Positions 23,155 to 34,866 of a stretch of DNA of 64,000 nucleotides are shown here, one piece after another. The DNA is taken from the NCBI RefSeq assembly GCF_018812025.1, contig NC_063049.1, positions 38,801,947 to 38,865,946 of the forward strand, read 5' to 3'. A program made the position numbers and the translations under genes. Position 1 is the stretch's first letter, and each line of letters opens with the position of its first letter. Below the pieces are notes generated by a model. That model had not been told where the DNA came from. It saw only the letters and a program-made list of their open reading frames with translations, and searched no databases. The stretch comes from Megalobrama amblycephala. Its lineage: Eukaryota; Chordata; Actinopteri; Cypriniformes; Xenocyprididae.

Positions 23155-24042
23155 AATAGGGATAGTTCACACAGAAAAAAAGAAGAAAACTCACTCACCC
23201 TCATGTCGTTCCACACATTTTGAAGAATGTTGGTAACCAAACAATTTTGGACCAAACAGTTTTGGTTATCAATTGACTTTCATTGTATGGACAAACATAC
23301 AAAAAACTACATGTTCCACAGAGGAAAGAAAGTCATACAGGTTTGGAACTTCATTAGGGTGACTAAATGATGCCAGAATTTTCATTTTTGGATGAACTAT
23401 GGATTTAAATGTATTAAAATTAAAAACTGAAAGAACAGTTACTGCAATAGTAGGCCTATAGTATTATATATATATATATAGGATTATTATTTGTAAATCA
23501 CAAAATCAAAATAAATGCTACTTACATTCTTAATGGATGTTCCAAGCCTTATTATGCACAATTCATGTGTGAACGTTATTTAAATACAATTAATAAAACA
23601 CTGTACAACAAGGTTCAATTTATTAATATTAGTTAACGCTTTAGGTATCATGAACTAGCATTTTATTAGAATCTACTGTTCATTTTATTTTATAAGCCTA
23701 CTTTTTATTGTTAATTCATGTTGTTTTTTCATAATAAAGTTAATTTATACAAGTTGAAAAATCTGTCATCATTTGCACACTCAAGTTGTTTCAAAGCTGA
23801 ATTTCTTTCTTCTGCTGAACTCAAAAGAAGATATTTGGTAGCCAAATAATTTTGGATCAAACATTTTTAGGTACCAATTGACTTTCATTGTATGGACAAA
23901 CAAACAAAACCATGTAATATATCATTAAATATAGGATTATTATTTGTAAAACACAAGATCAAAATTGATGCTACTTACATTATTAATGGACATTCCAGGC
24001 CTTAATGTGCACATATCATGTGTGAATGTTATTTAAATACAG

Positions 24043-24080
<38 letters not shown>

Positions 24081-24240
24081 TGTACAACAATGTTCAATTT
24101 TTTTAACATTAGTTAATGCTTTAGGGAACTAGCATTTTATTAGAATTTATTATTCTAGGTTAATTTCATTTTATTTTATAAACCTACTTTTTATTGTTAA
24201 TTCATGTTTTTTCTTAATAAAGTTAATTTATACAAGTTGA
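23155..24240. repeat. Diverged tandem duplication of about 0.5 kb
   Basis: Two direct copies, about 23215-23755 and 23790-24240, share long blocks: ccaattgactttcattgtatgg-type sequence, ataggattattatttgtaaa, gctacttacatt, catgtgtgaa and agttaatttatacaagttga. The first copy is preceded by a gggatagttcac terminus. The second holds an (aat)n expansion at 24047-24080. No coding content. Confidence 0.7.
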
Positions 24241-24587
24241 AATGTTAATAAATTAGTATGTGTAGAAATGAAGAAACAGAGATTATTAAATGCTATAAAA
24301 GTATGTTTTATTGTTATGATGCCTAATGCATTAACTGTTTAAACTTTATTGTGAAGCGTCAGCAAAAAACAAAACAAAAACAAAAACTTTATAATCTTTC
24401 AAAATTCAAGTTATTTCACCCCTGATACGTCTGACTTTTTAATTTTTCCAATCAATTCTCGATGGATACACTCAAGTACTACCCTTTTTTTTTTCTCTCA
24501 AATACCCCGTTTTACTCAGAAACGTGACAGATTATTAAATAACATGGTTTTCAAATGTGCTTATTGACTATTATAAAGCAGCTTTAA

Positions 24588-24846
24588 AGGGATAGTTCAC
24601 CTCAAAATGAAAACTCTGTCATAATTTACTTAGCCTCAAGTTGTTCCAAGCCTGTATGAATTTCTTTCTTCTGCTGAACACAAAAGAAGATATTTTGAAG
24701 AATATAGTTGATGGGACCCATTGACTTCCAACATGTTCGGTTCCCGACATTCTTCATAATATCTTCTTTCGTGTTAAGCAGAAGAAATAAATCCATACAG
24801 GCTTGGAACAAATTAAAGTTGAGTAAATGAGCTGAGAACTAACCTT
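24588..24846. mobile_element. Palindromic TTAA element, 259 bp
   Basis: It is flanked by ttaa (24584-24587 and 24847-24850). It starts agggatagttcac and ends gagaactaacct. Inner words are mirrored (cttctgctgaacacaaaaga against cgtgttaagcagaag; tccaagcctgtat against atacaggcttgga). It is therefore a near full-length foldback of the cyprinid 'gatagttcac' family, non-coding. Confidence 0.7.
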
Positions 24847-24850
24847 TTAA

Positions 24851-26060
24851 CATGTGGCTCATCCAATCAGAATTTACAGTCTGCACTATCTGTTTCATAA
24901 TATGTGATTTACAGTCTAAATCGAGGAGAAGCTCTTGAGTAAGGCTGGTCGGGATGACGTCCACACCCACAGGGTGAAGCGTAGGTCTTACGCCTTGTGT
25001 CCTATCACTCCGGCTCTGTAAGGCTGATCTGTAATTTGGCTCTGAGATGCAGCTGCCTTCATCCACCACCTCAGAGCCACAATTAAAAACTGCAGAGAAG
25101 TGGCAAGCGACGCTCTGGAAGGAGGCCCTTCTCTAATATGAGAGCCCATAATGACAGACTGAGCCACCTCAATGAGGATGAGCTGAGGGATGAGGAGAAA
25201 AAGATAGATAGAGAGAGAACAACATTGGATTGTGTGACCGCAGACCAAATTGTCAGAAACCAGCTTTTCGTCTGATGTGTCAAGCTTGTGTTTTCCAAGA
25301 CGGGTTTATTGTGGGAACGGATAGCATGTAGAGACCCCGATTGGGATCAAATGTGGAGGCCGCACTGGGTTTACCTGACCCCGAGCTACAGGGCAAAGGT
25401 CACGGGGTTCAGCGACCTGGTCAACAGTTCTCCTGACAGTCTCTAAACGTTTCACTGGCGCTCACCTCAATTTGACTCCCGAGGAGCTAAATATGCGAAC
25501 GCATTCCTGGGGATCACGTCACCTTTGTGCTCATTATGTTTTTTGGAGACGATCTTTTGTCGACCTGCGAGACGGTAAATATTGTCTCTTGCGTCTCCTT
25601 ACACACTTGCGTTATTAGCTTAACCATGCCACACTTCCCAGGGTGCTAGATTTATGAATATTCAAATATCTGCTTTGTGACATAAGTTAAATTGTTTGCA
25701 TATTTTCTACTAAAGAGTCAATTCAGCAGCGCTGGACAAGAATTAGCCGGTTGTTTATTTGACTGCAAGCAGGGTGATGTTTTTGTTTGCTTTGGTCAAT
25801 CCGCTGGATTTATCTCTTTCTAACGTGCCCCTGTATATTTGGACAGACGTCTGACCCTTGTCTCCTGTAAATGAGCTGCTAATCCCTGTCGTGACTACTG
25901 TAAGCTGCTCTCCTCCCTGTTGCCCTCCCCTGGACAGAGGGGGCAGTGCTCAAAACACAAGCAAACCTTCACCAGACATGTACCATACAGATACTAGAAT
26001 GGTACTATATTCATGTACCATTGTATTTATATGGATCTCCAAAGAAGTAAAAAAAATATA
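24851..26060. promoter_or_regulatory. Unique intergenic block; candidate enhancer at about 25380-25880
   Basis: This is the longest repeat-free block between twist2 and hdac4. The part from 25380 to 25880 is dense in developmental-factor-like sites: forkhead-like ttgtttatttg, POU-like tttgcatatt, Hox/CDX-like gatttatgaatatt and a cacgtca bZIP/E-box-like site. Open frames on the minus strand (25083-25298) lack domains and splice context. The enhancer call is an inference. Confidence 0.35.
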
Positions 26061-26444
26061 TTCATCATAATCAGTTTTGCTACATTGATCAATACTTATT
26101 TAATTGAATAAATAATAAACAAAATCTACCTTATTAATGCATGTTCCTTGTTCATGATTCAGAGGCGCACTTTTAATGTATCAAATCAAATCCAGACTGC
26201 TAAAATCAAGTCCTATTCAGCTTGTGTGTGTGAATATTCTTTTTCATTGGGAAATATAACAGATTATAGCAGTGTCCACACCACAGCTATAACAATAACG
26301 ATATAGAGAAACGATCACTTTCAGAACGTTTTTTTTCCAGCCGTTGAATGATAAAACACTGACAGCCAATCAGAATCCGTTCTAATTTAAAGGCTCGCGC
26401 TGAGTCGCGCATTTAAATTGGCGGACGACTTTGCGGAGAAGTTA

Positions 26445-27308
26445 ATAGAGTACCTCAGGGATGTTTTAAAAAAGTTTTACTTTTTTTCTTTTTTTTTTTT
26501 TTGCTTTTTCCAGAGCAGATAATAGGGTACGTTGCTTTTTAGACAAATCGCCACGGTTCTTGATTTGACATTTGACAAACTCCGTTTGGTTTTAAATAAC
26601 GTCCCACCAATGCTACGCCTAAACCTACCCCATAGCGCTAACAAAAGCAAACGTGACGTAAGAAGCGTCCGCGATCGTATACTGTTTTTCAGCTTGTTTA
26701 GATCTCTCTTTGAGCTTTCTTTTTTTTTTTTCTCGTTTTTTTGCCGTCAGTTGCCTTTCACGGGATTCGTACCCAGGCAGGGGGTGGGAAATCGACTCTT
26801 CGTCGCAAGTCCAACTCTGTATCGGCTGAGCTACCGAGCGAGCTTGGTTGCGGCCAAAAAAAGCGAAACGCATAGAGCCGGAAAGTCCAAAGTACGTTCG
26901 TTTACAAATCGGGCACTCTGGTAATAAAAAATTTTAAAGCCGTAACATGATATTGCGCGAGGAGATGTGAAAACGAGTCTTTATGAATCCATAATCCGAC
27001 CCCGGCCGTCATCGAAACCGTGTGTGAAAATGAGCCAAAGCGTTCATTGACGTTTTACCGGCCTCTAGCGTTCGTTCCTGTCGGAAACTGCAGCGAGACG
27101 TACGCATCGGTACGTAATTTCGTGTCTCGCGAAAATGTGCCCACGGGTACGTCTCTCCCATGAGGCCAGGTTGCTTATTTCAGGCGATTTAGCAAAAACC
27201 CATTCAAAAAACCCATCGACTTTGGGGCGATGGAACCGGAAGTCCTAAAATGCTAACTCGCTTCCAGGTTTTGCCTACAAAAACACGTTATCCCTGAGGT
27301 ACTCTATT
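26445..27308. mobile_element. Nested TIR element, about 864 bp, with tRNA-like module
   Basis: Exact inverted ends aatagagtacctcagggat (26444/5-26462) and atccctgaggtactctatt (27290-27308) bound this element. It lies inside the outer element at 26272-27757. Its interior contains a tRNA-like sequence on the minus strand (about 26760-26850). The 130-residue open frame across that module is not a protein gene. Confidence 0.65.
26757..26850 (-). ncRNA. tRNA-like Pol III promoter module (tRNA pseudogene or SINE head)
   Basis: Read on the minus strand, an A box tagctcagccgatacag (26833-26817) is followed about 50 bases later by a B box ggtacgaatccc (26773-26762). It resembles a tRNA-derived SINE head rather than a functional tRNA: the A-B distance is long and no convincing acceptor stem was found. 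T-rich runs on the plus strand are A-rich here, so no Pol III terminator directly follows. Confidence 0.5.
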
Positions 27309-28039
27309 GCAGAGGTCCAGAAAAAGCCACCACTGTTTGACAAGTCAAACCCCCTTTTCAAGGATACATTAAAGAAAATGCATATGTGGAAAACAATTGG
27401 TCATATCCTTGTAATAAATGGTAAGAAGTATGAACGATAGGCTAGCAAACAGTGTAAAATAAAATTAACTCAGGTATCCAGTGCTAGTTTCGACAAAAAT
27501 GTCTAGCTTCCTTTGAAGATGCAGTGAAAAAGATTAGGCGTTGTTTTTATTCCACTATATTGAGTTCGTCAGCTAAATTCACTGTTTGATTAGATCGATT
27601 ACACTAGCTATTCACTCGAAACATAGCATGCTGAGGACATCTGCTGGTTAAAGCTGTGTAAATGCAACGAGAACAGAAAAAACATGTTGTACACACTTTG
27701 AAACCGCAGCGCGTGAGTTTAGAATAAACAGACCGTTATCGTTCGTTGGTGTGGACGCAAATGTAAGGTCGCATTTGTCATCAAGGATGTCTTATTTAAG
27801 AAAAGTAACCGTAATAGAATTTACAGTTATTCCTCGCGAGGTGTAAAATACTGTAATTTCTTTCTTACTTTGCAATCTAACGGTTGCTTTTCTCAAATGA
27901 GACTGCCTCGATGACGTATGCAGCCTTCAAATGCGACCTCCGGAGGATGCAGCCTTCGAAATGAGACGCAGCTATAGTTATCATTCTTGGTGTGAATGGG
28001 CCTTATGACTTTAAAACAAAAGTTCCATTCCCTATTACT

Positions 28040-28450
28040 GTATCTACAGAGTGTTCAAAAGTTTGGGTAAGATTTTTATTGTTTTTAAAAAATGTCTCTT
28101 CTGTTCACCAAGGCTGTATTTATTTGATCCAGCAAAAACAGTAATATTTTAAAATATTATTACAATTTTAAATAACTGTTTTGATGTTATAGCTGAATTT
28201 TCATCATCATTACTCTAGTCTGAAGTGTCATGAGCCTAATCGTTTTAATAGGCTAATTTGGTGCTCACAGTCGAAAACAGTTTAACAGCTGCTTAATATA
28301 TGTTTTAATGGAAACGGTTATGCATTTTTCAGGGTTTTTTGATGAATAGAAAGTTCAAAAGAACAGCATTTATTTAAAAATTATGTTGTTTTTTTTTGTA
28401 TGTAAAAGTCTAATTTAACATGTCTTTGCTGAATAAAAATATTAAATTCT
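28040..28450 (+). mobile_element. Copy of the CAAAAGTTTG-type TIR element
   Basis: It begins gttcaaaagtttgggtaaga and retains the family words ttcaccaaggctgtatttat, gatgaatagaaagttcaaaa and tgctgaataaaaatatt. It is a single-orientation copy, unlike the foldbacks in the hdac4 introns. The right terminus is lost. Confidence 0.6.
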
Positions 28451-28661
28451 TTCTTTCATAAATTAATTAAAAAAGAAAATACTAATATATGAATTACATT
28501 TAAAAATATATATAACCATGTGAATGAAAATAAATTAACATGAATTTCTTGATTTCAAAGGAAGAACTTCTAACCGTCTGAACAAAGTCACATGATCCAT
28601 TCCAAAAAAAAACATTAAAAATATAAATAGTATTAAAAACATAAAAAGTATTTAACAATTC

Positions 28662-28864
28662 TCACTGTTAACTAGTTGTTTATTTGTATGCATATGACTA
28701 GGATATTTGCTGTTTATTAGTACTTATAAAGCACACATTAATGCCTTATTCTACATGACCATATTCTATATTTCTACCCAATACCTAAACTTAACAACTA
28801 CCTTATTAACTATTTACAAGCAATAATTAGGGCTTTATTAAGGCAAAAGTCCGTTAATAGTGAC
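28662..28864. mobile_element. MITE related to the element at 6364-6615
   Basis: The ends tcactgttaac and gttaatagtga are inverted copies. The interior shares cctaaacttaac and the aagcacacattaatgcctta-type block with the earlier copy. Non-coding. Confidence 0.55.
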
Positions 28865-28966
28865 AATGTGACTGAATATTTAAATATAAGTTATAAAATA
28901 TTTCTTTATTTCATACATAGCTTTTTCTTCTTTTTAAATTTTTCCAAAACGGTCCATGTATTAAAT

Positions 28967-28997
<31 letters not shown>

Positions 28998-29470
28998 TTT
29001 CAACTTTCCTGTAAAATCTGAATAGATCTCTAACATCTGCTGTAGGGCAGGTACATCCAGCACAAAGATGTGCATTTAATCTTTCTCTCTATATATATAT
29101 TCTCACAGTCTAAACGCTAAAGTCCTGCGCTCCAGGCAAACTGACGGGAACTGATGCTTGTGACAATAAACCACAGTCCTTAAACACACTGTGGGACATC
29201 TGAGCATCCCGGCCTTGCTCTCACCACAAACAATTCATCTCCTCAAGTTTTTCATAGAACATTACTTGTGGTGCACTGCTGTTTGCCACGTAATAGATTT
29301 ACAAAAAGTCCCTGTCGCCCAAGAGCACACCGCAGAATTACAGTGTAAAATGATGAGAAAAGCTCAACGTTCACTAACAGACAGGCCATTAGACCCTTCA
29401 CAATGTGACAGGAACTCCTACAGCGGTCACATTAACAAAGACTGTAACTTCCTACTGAAACGACTGAGGT
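28865..29470. other. Intergenic DNA without recognised gene
   Basis: AT-rich, with an (aat)n tract near 28967-28990, then mixed-composition DNA from 29040. A 117-residue open frame overlaps this part and the following transposon end and is not considered a gene. Confidence 0.35.
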
Positions 29471-29474
29471 TTAA

Positions 29475-29620
29475 AGGGTTAGTTCACCCAAAAATGAAAA
29501 TTCTGTCATTTATTACTCACCCTCATGTCGTTCCAAACCCGTAAGACATTCGTTCATCTTCAGAACACGAATGAAGATCGTTTTGATGAAATCTGACAGC
29601 TTTCTGTCCCTCCATAGACT
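29475..29620 (+). mobile_element. Left half of the 'agttcaccc' TTAA element
   Basis: ttaa at 29471-29474 is followed by agggttagttcacccaaaaa and tcaccctcatgtcgttccaa. The half element ends about 29620. It mirrors the half copies at 21610-21814 and 3530-3653. Confidence 0.65.
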
Positions 29621-29829
29621 AATTAATAATTATAATTAGTAATTTATATAATACTAATCTCCTCACTTATATATACACATATGCTCCTACATATAAGTTA
29701 CCTTAGTAGAAAATATGACATTTAATCACTAAAATGATTTTACTACTATAATAATTAGAGCCCCTTACCCGTTGCATGATGCAAATCCATTAAGTGAAAA
29801 ACGTGCTCGGAAATAAAAAACAAGACAGT

Positions 29830-32800
29830 GTGGTATTCAAAAACAAAGTACTTTATAGTTGATGTCAAAGACAAACATTAGAGCAAAGGTCCCAAGAAAA
29901 GTTCTATTGTAACAATGGAAAAACAAAGTGACAAAAATAATATGCATTTCTTACATTTTGTAAACCTAGAACTGTTCTCGAGCCACAGTGGTCACAGGTA
30001 TTACTGGCTGATAAGTGTTTTTTTTTATCCTTTTGGACAAACCGAAGATATATCTGACAAACATCTGGAAAAAAGCCCTTTGATGATTCCAGATGTTTCT
30101 AAAGGAATGACCCTAATCTTTTCCTAGTCTTCCTCCAGCCCCAAAAATACATCCAGAGAAAGAGTAGAAAAAATGAGAAAAGAAAAGAAAGCAAAAGAAG
30201 TCACACAGACAGTCTAACGTGTGACGTAGTGTGTAGTTCACCTAAAACAATGCTCTACATAAATACATAAAGTCTAGAGTCTGTATGTCACAAGTGCTAG
30301 ATAACTTTCTTCTTCTTGTTGTTGTAAAATATTCAAAAGTCATTTTTCTTTCATTCCTTTTTTAAACGAGTAAAAAGCACATCCGTCGGACACCAAGAGC
30401 ATCGTTCCGTCTGCGAACTGACCAGAAACAGAGGAGGAAAGAAGAGCTTCCATCCCATGCGTTCTCCAAAGCCTCAACCCTCCCGTGTTCCTACTTTGTG
30501 CAAATATGTTACAAGGACAGACAGGCATGCTGACGCACAAACCATGCAGAAATCTACAGCTGTGAAGGAAAGAGAATGAAAGAAACTTCACCCTGGCCTT
30601 CAAATAAACAACTGCTCAGGCCAGACCTCATGGCAAATTAGCAGGAATGACAAGAAAGGTAAGAAAAAAACAACAAAAAAAAAACAAAAAAACAAAACAA
30701 ATGGAATGCAGTTTGTTTTCTTTTATACAAAACAAGAGCAAAGAAAAAGACTATCCGGATGAACCGGATAAAGATGTCCCTTTGACAAGACTATTGATAG
30801 GCTGCCGCTAGTATTATTGCAAAGTGGTCTGTGAGTTTGATGGCTGTCCGGTTTGAGTATTACTATTATGTCGCTTTACATTTCCAGGACTCTTTCAAAT
30901 CGATGTCAGCCTTCGCACTTCATTCTTGAAAGTAAATCGCATGAGATTTGATGGATATGCTGCTGCAAAAATGCCCGAAATTGCTCGGAAGGAGTAACAA
31001 GACGCAGATTTTACAAAACACAAGAGTCCCGAGAGTGACTGCATATAAATAAAACCCTTACATTAGCACAAAATCATGTCCAGGTTGCTTTTCACCCTCA
31101 AATCAAAAGGAGGCTTAAAGAAAATGCTTATTATTTTTGAGATTTCTTGTATTATTTTCAAGACAATTAAGCACATTTCCCAACCTAATTCTCATTGTCA
31201 TTTAAACAGACATTTTCAATTTTTTGTTAATAGATTCTCTATAGATTCTCATTACTATAATAAAATTACTGTATTTTTTTTAATTATTTAAAGCTGCAGT
31301 CCGTAAGTTTTGCCTCTTTGTCACCATCTCTGTTTGAAACCTGCAATTGCAGCTATTTGCGGAATTATCATCTTTACTTGGATTGTGGATCGGCACGACT
31401 CCTCAGCGCGGATGAATCTAATGTTTGCTGTCAGTCACCGCACCGATGTGGATACTGTTCTTCAGAATCACAGATTATAGTCTTGAAGTATGACCAAAAT
31501 AAGAATTTTCACCGGAAAATGTCATCTGAACAAGTAACAAATCTGCCACTTTTGTTCTGACCAACTGAAAAAAAGGCTTAACAATAAAATCGCGCTGCCA
31601 ATGGTGATTAAATCTAACGATCGCTTAGCTCGGATCACGTAAAACCGTGCAAATTATTATTATTGTTATACTTTGTTCTCAAATTGTTAATGTTATCAGC
31701 ATTGCGTGACTATGTGTATTTAGTGTGTATTAGCATTACTTGTAGATTTCAATTTAAGTAGCCACTCCGCAGTCCAAAGTCTTTTGCTTTTGACTACAGG
31801 TGAATCTCCAGTTGTCACTGATGATTGTCATTTGGACTTTTCTGGATTACAGTCCACCATCAAATTGATAAATTTAATTATTCCAGCTGCTTTGAGAAAA
31901 GGCTATAAATGATTCACCACCTGCAGCATCCTCATATGTGATATAGCCTACTAGCTGGGACTCGTTCTTCATGTAATCAGATGTGACGTAATGATGCAAA
32001 GACGAACGGCGGCATTCTCGAATTACCCGCAGAAACCTACCAGTACCCATTTATTAGAAAACATTATTACAATCTTACCGTTGTGAATCAGACTAAGGTA
32101 AGGAGATATTTGTGAACACTGGCTGGTTATGTACTTGCTCAAAAAATGATTTTGGATCATTTTTAAACAAAAAAGTTACAGACTGCAGCTTTAAATGATT
32201 TTATCTTACATTATATTTCACAAAGCTGAAGTGTGTAATTTGGCCGAACAGATAGCCACAGCTCAAACTCACAGCCAGTGTTGCTTCATTTTCTTGAGGC
32301 ATAATGTGATTTCTTACATCTTTTCCTTTGATTTTGGGGTGAAATACAACCCGGATGTGTTCTTGACAGGCTAAAATAACTCAAAAGAAAATGAAACGAA
32401 ATCCATCTTGGATCACTGTCGGTATCTGTACGGGACTTTTGTATGAGAGTTTAGAGAGCACGCTGTAAAACTGAAGCCTTGAACCGCAAAGATCGGTTTG
32501 ATCAAGAGTTTACAATGCCAGAGTAATGCTACTGTGAATGCAAGAAACCAATAAACAGTGCCTTCAGTGGAACCAGCGAACGGCCGAAGCCAGACCACGT
32601 ACTGAAATATATCACTTTGCAATACTAGTTTTCTTATTTGAGTCAGCAATCTTTATAATATATAATATATCTATAGATCTTTGTAATATAAATCTACTAT
32701 AAACAGAACGTAGTAAATACACAATTGTCATAATCATTATACAAAGTAAAAGCATCTCCCTCCCACCGCATACAAAAAAAAAAACAAATTAAAAAAAGAC

Positions 32801-34826
32801 TCCAAAACAAGAAACTAAAGACTTGAGCATGTAAAACACATTGTCAACTACATAAAGACTGACAAATGAACAAGTACATAATCCAAAAGTAAAAAAAAAA
32901 AAAAAAAAAACAGGACAAACGAGCACACGAGGCAAAAAAACCAAGAAAAACGGACAAGAAAATAATGGGCACGGACCCAAAGTGGAGTAGTCATACATGA
33001 CAGGCATATATAAAAATGAAGTCGAGGAACAATGGCAACGGTGAGTCAAATCTCCCGCCTTAATGCGTCTCATATTGAACGTGACACACGGAAAAAGAAT
33101 GCCAAAGGTAGTTGCCGAGAGGCTAAACATGAGTCAGGGGTTGTCAAACAAATCACCGCCTCTTCATCAGTCCAAAATCGAATAAAGTTCAATGTACAAT
33201 CAAAGTCAAGCCAAATGATCTACTGTCAGCATGCATAATTGCGTATATATACAATTCTATGTGCCGTTTCGAAGGCGACTATGTCAATGTCCCATGCAGA
33301 TTGTCTGAGTATCACAGTCGTCTCAGAGGCGTGGAAGCTGGTGGTCCCGCTACTTCCTGGGTTGTGTCATGTGACGAGCACATGTTCGGTAGCACCTGCC
33401 CCTAGTCAAAGGCCCATAACCCTCCTCGCTCAGGCCCGTCGGCAGGAAACCAGCGCTAAATCTCACCAGGTGGCACGTCTGAAGGCTCAGTGGTACATTT
33501 AAAATCGGTAACCAGCCCTTTTCCGCTTGTTTCAAAGGTGTCAATAAAACTGACCATCTGCTGAGTAGAATAATAGTAGTGATACGCTAGTGCCCTTTGA
33601 TAAACTGTAAAGTAACCAGAATACTAGACATTCATAGCTATATAAAAGTACAACATGTCGAGAGAAGGAAAAATAGAAAGTGTGTCTCGAACTACAAATC
33701 GTACGACGCGTGGTCATCGCAGCCCTATCCTATATGCTCGCAGCTAGTGGCTTAACAGCGAACTCATGCTCGTTGGCGCTGTCAATCTACGACGGTTGAA
33801 TTCTTAACTTGGCAGATGGAAAGCTGCATGCTGGTTAACCTTTCGTCGTCGGAGGAGGTGGAGGTGCGTATTTGGTCATTAGAGTTGAAATGAGTCGCTA
33901 CATTGGCTCGCCTTCTAAAGCGCTGGAGAATCGAAGCGCTCCGACTAAATTTTGCCCTCGGACAGCTGGCAACTACCTTAAAGTTCGTTTGTCAGTGACA
34001 CTTTAAGTCATGTAACATCCAACACAAGCACAGTAAAAATGAAGGAACATAAAACAGGTCATAATGCGTGTGAAACATGAAGATATCTGCAGGGAGTTCT
34101 TGGTAAACATGCTGAGGGTTTCTCCATTCTTTAGGCCAGCCTTTGACCGTCGCGACAAGAAAACGTCGTCCCCTCCTGTAACTAGTTTAAGGCAATGTTC
34201 TTCTCGATCCGTCACGGAAACTCTTTTGAAAAGGCACAAACTCAAATTGTCACTCTCGTGGCTCTCTGTCGGGCTTCCCAGAATCCTTCGCCCTCTCTCC
34301 CAATCGCATCGTCCACCCCTGTGGGTCTCTCGTCGTGAATGTCAGAAGCAGTAACTCGGATGGCGAATGGAACGAGTCACTTTTTTCTCCAAGATAAAAG
34401 AAAAACAGACAAACGAACAATCGACAAATAAAAAATAAAAAAAACGTAGACCCACAGCCGAAATCAATCATGTGGACTATAGTGGCTCTGGAAAATAATG
34501 AAAAAAAGTTCATGTCGAAAGCACCAGCTCTCACATCTAACAAAGAAACATGAGTCTATGTCCTGCTCAAATGTTAAGTGTCCCTGCGGACAGACCAGGA
34601 TGCACAATCCTGGACTCGCTGCCACGGACAGAGACAGACTAACACGGCTGAGACGTTTGTCGCACTCTGGGTGTCACGGAGATTTCTTCAGGCCGTTTCG
34701 GATCCCGTGCTCAAAGTGCGCACATCGCGGGACAAAAAATGAAACGGATGGAGAGAGTAGAGTGACGTCAGAGGCCTTGAAGAGGCTCTGAGCTGAGAGG
34801 GTCACCAAGGCAGTCGAGCGGACCTT
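29830..34826 (-). other. hdac4: Putative hdac4 3'UTR
   Basis: The final hdac4 coding exon continues without a recognised donor into about 5 kb of mostly unique DNA of mixed composition. Vertebrate HDAC4 transcripts have similarly long 3'UTRs. A TATAAA variant signal (read on the minus strand at 29857-29852), followed by a T-rich stretch, is the best candidate for the distal end. A transposon at 31292-32190 supplies an earlier AATAAA. The end point is inferred. Confidence 0.45.
31292..32190. mobile_element. TTAA-flanked DNA element within the hdac4 3'UTR, 899 bp
   Basis: It is flanked by ttaa (31288-31291 and 32191-32194). It starts agctgcagtccgtaagtttt and ends gttacagactgcagct, inverted over about 20 bp with few differences. 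No transposase is encoded. On the minus strand, the sense of hdac4, it contains AATAAA at 32055-32050. It is piggyBac/Kolobok-like by target site only. Confidence 0.65.
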
Positions 34827-34866
34827 CTACAATGGAGGTTCCTCTTCCATAGGCTCCTCTTCTGTC
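34827..34866 (-). CDS. hdac4: hdac4, last coding exon
   Basis: Read on the minus strand, acceptor ccccacag is followed by a base completing an Arg codon, then codons for TEEEPMEEEPPL and a TAG stop at 34829-34827. This acidic tail matches the C-terminus of HDAC4 (EEPMEEEPPL), not that of HDAC9, HDAC5 or HDAC7. It therefore fixes the identity of the gene. Phase matches the preceding exon (ag|g). Transcription continues into the long 3'UTR at lower coordinates. This exon is too short to be seen by open-frame length alone. Confidence 0.9.

Larger units (their letters stand above)
26272..27757. mobile_element. Outer TIR element hosting a nested element
   Basis: The left end gtgtccacaccacagctata, then acaataacgata, is mirrored at the right by ccgttatcgttcgttggt and gtggacgc (to 27757). 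A second similar right end occurs near 27970-27992 (tatagttatcattcttggtg), so the boundary is uncertain. A separate element occupies 26445-27308. Confidence 0.5.

Noticed and set aside
26757..26850. A functional tRNA gene
   Set aside because: A and B boxes are present, but their spacing is too long, no acceptor stem was found and it is embedded in a TIR element.
26532..26924. A 130-codon open frame as a gene
   Set aside because: It runs through a poly-T tract and the antisense of a tRNA-like module inside a transposon.
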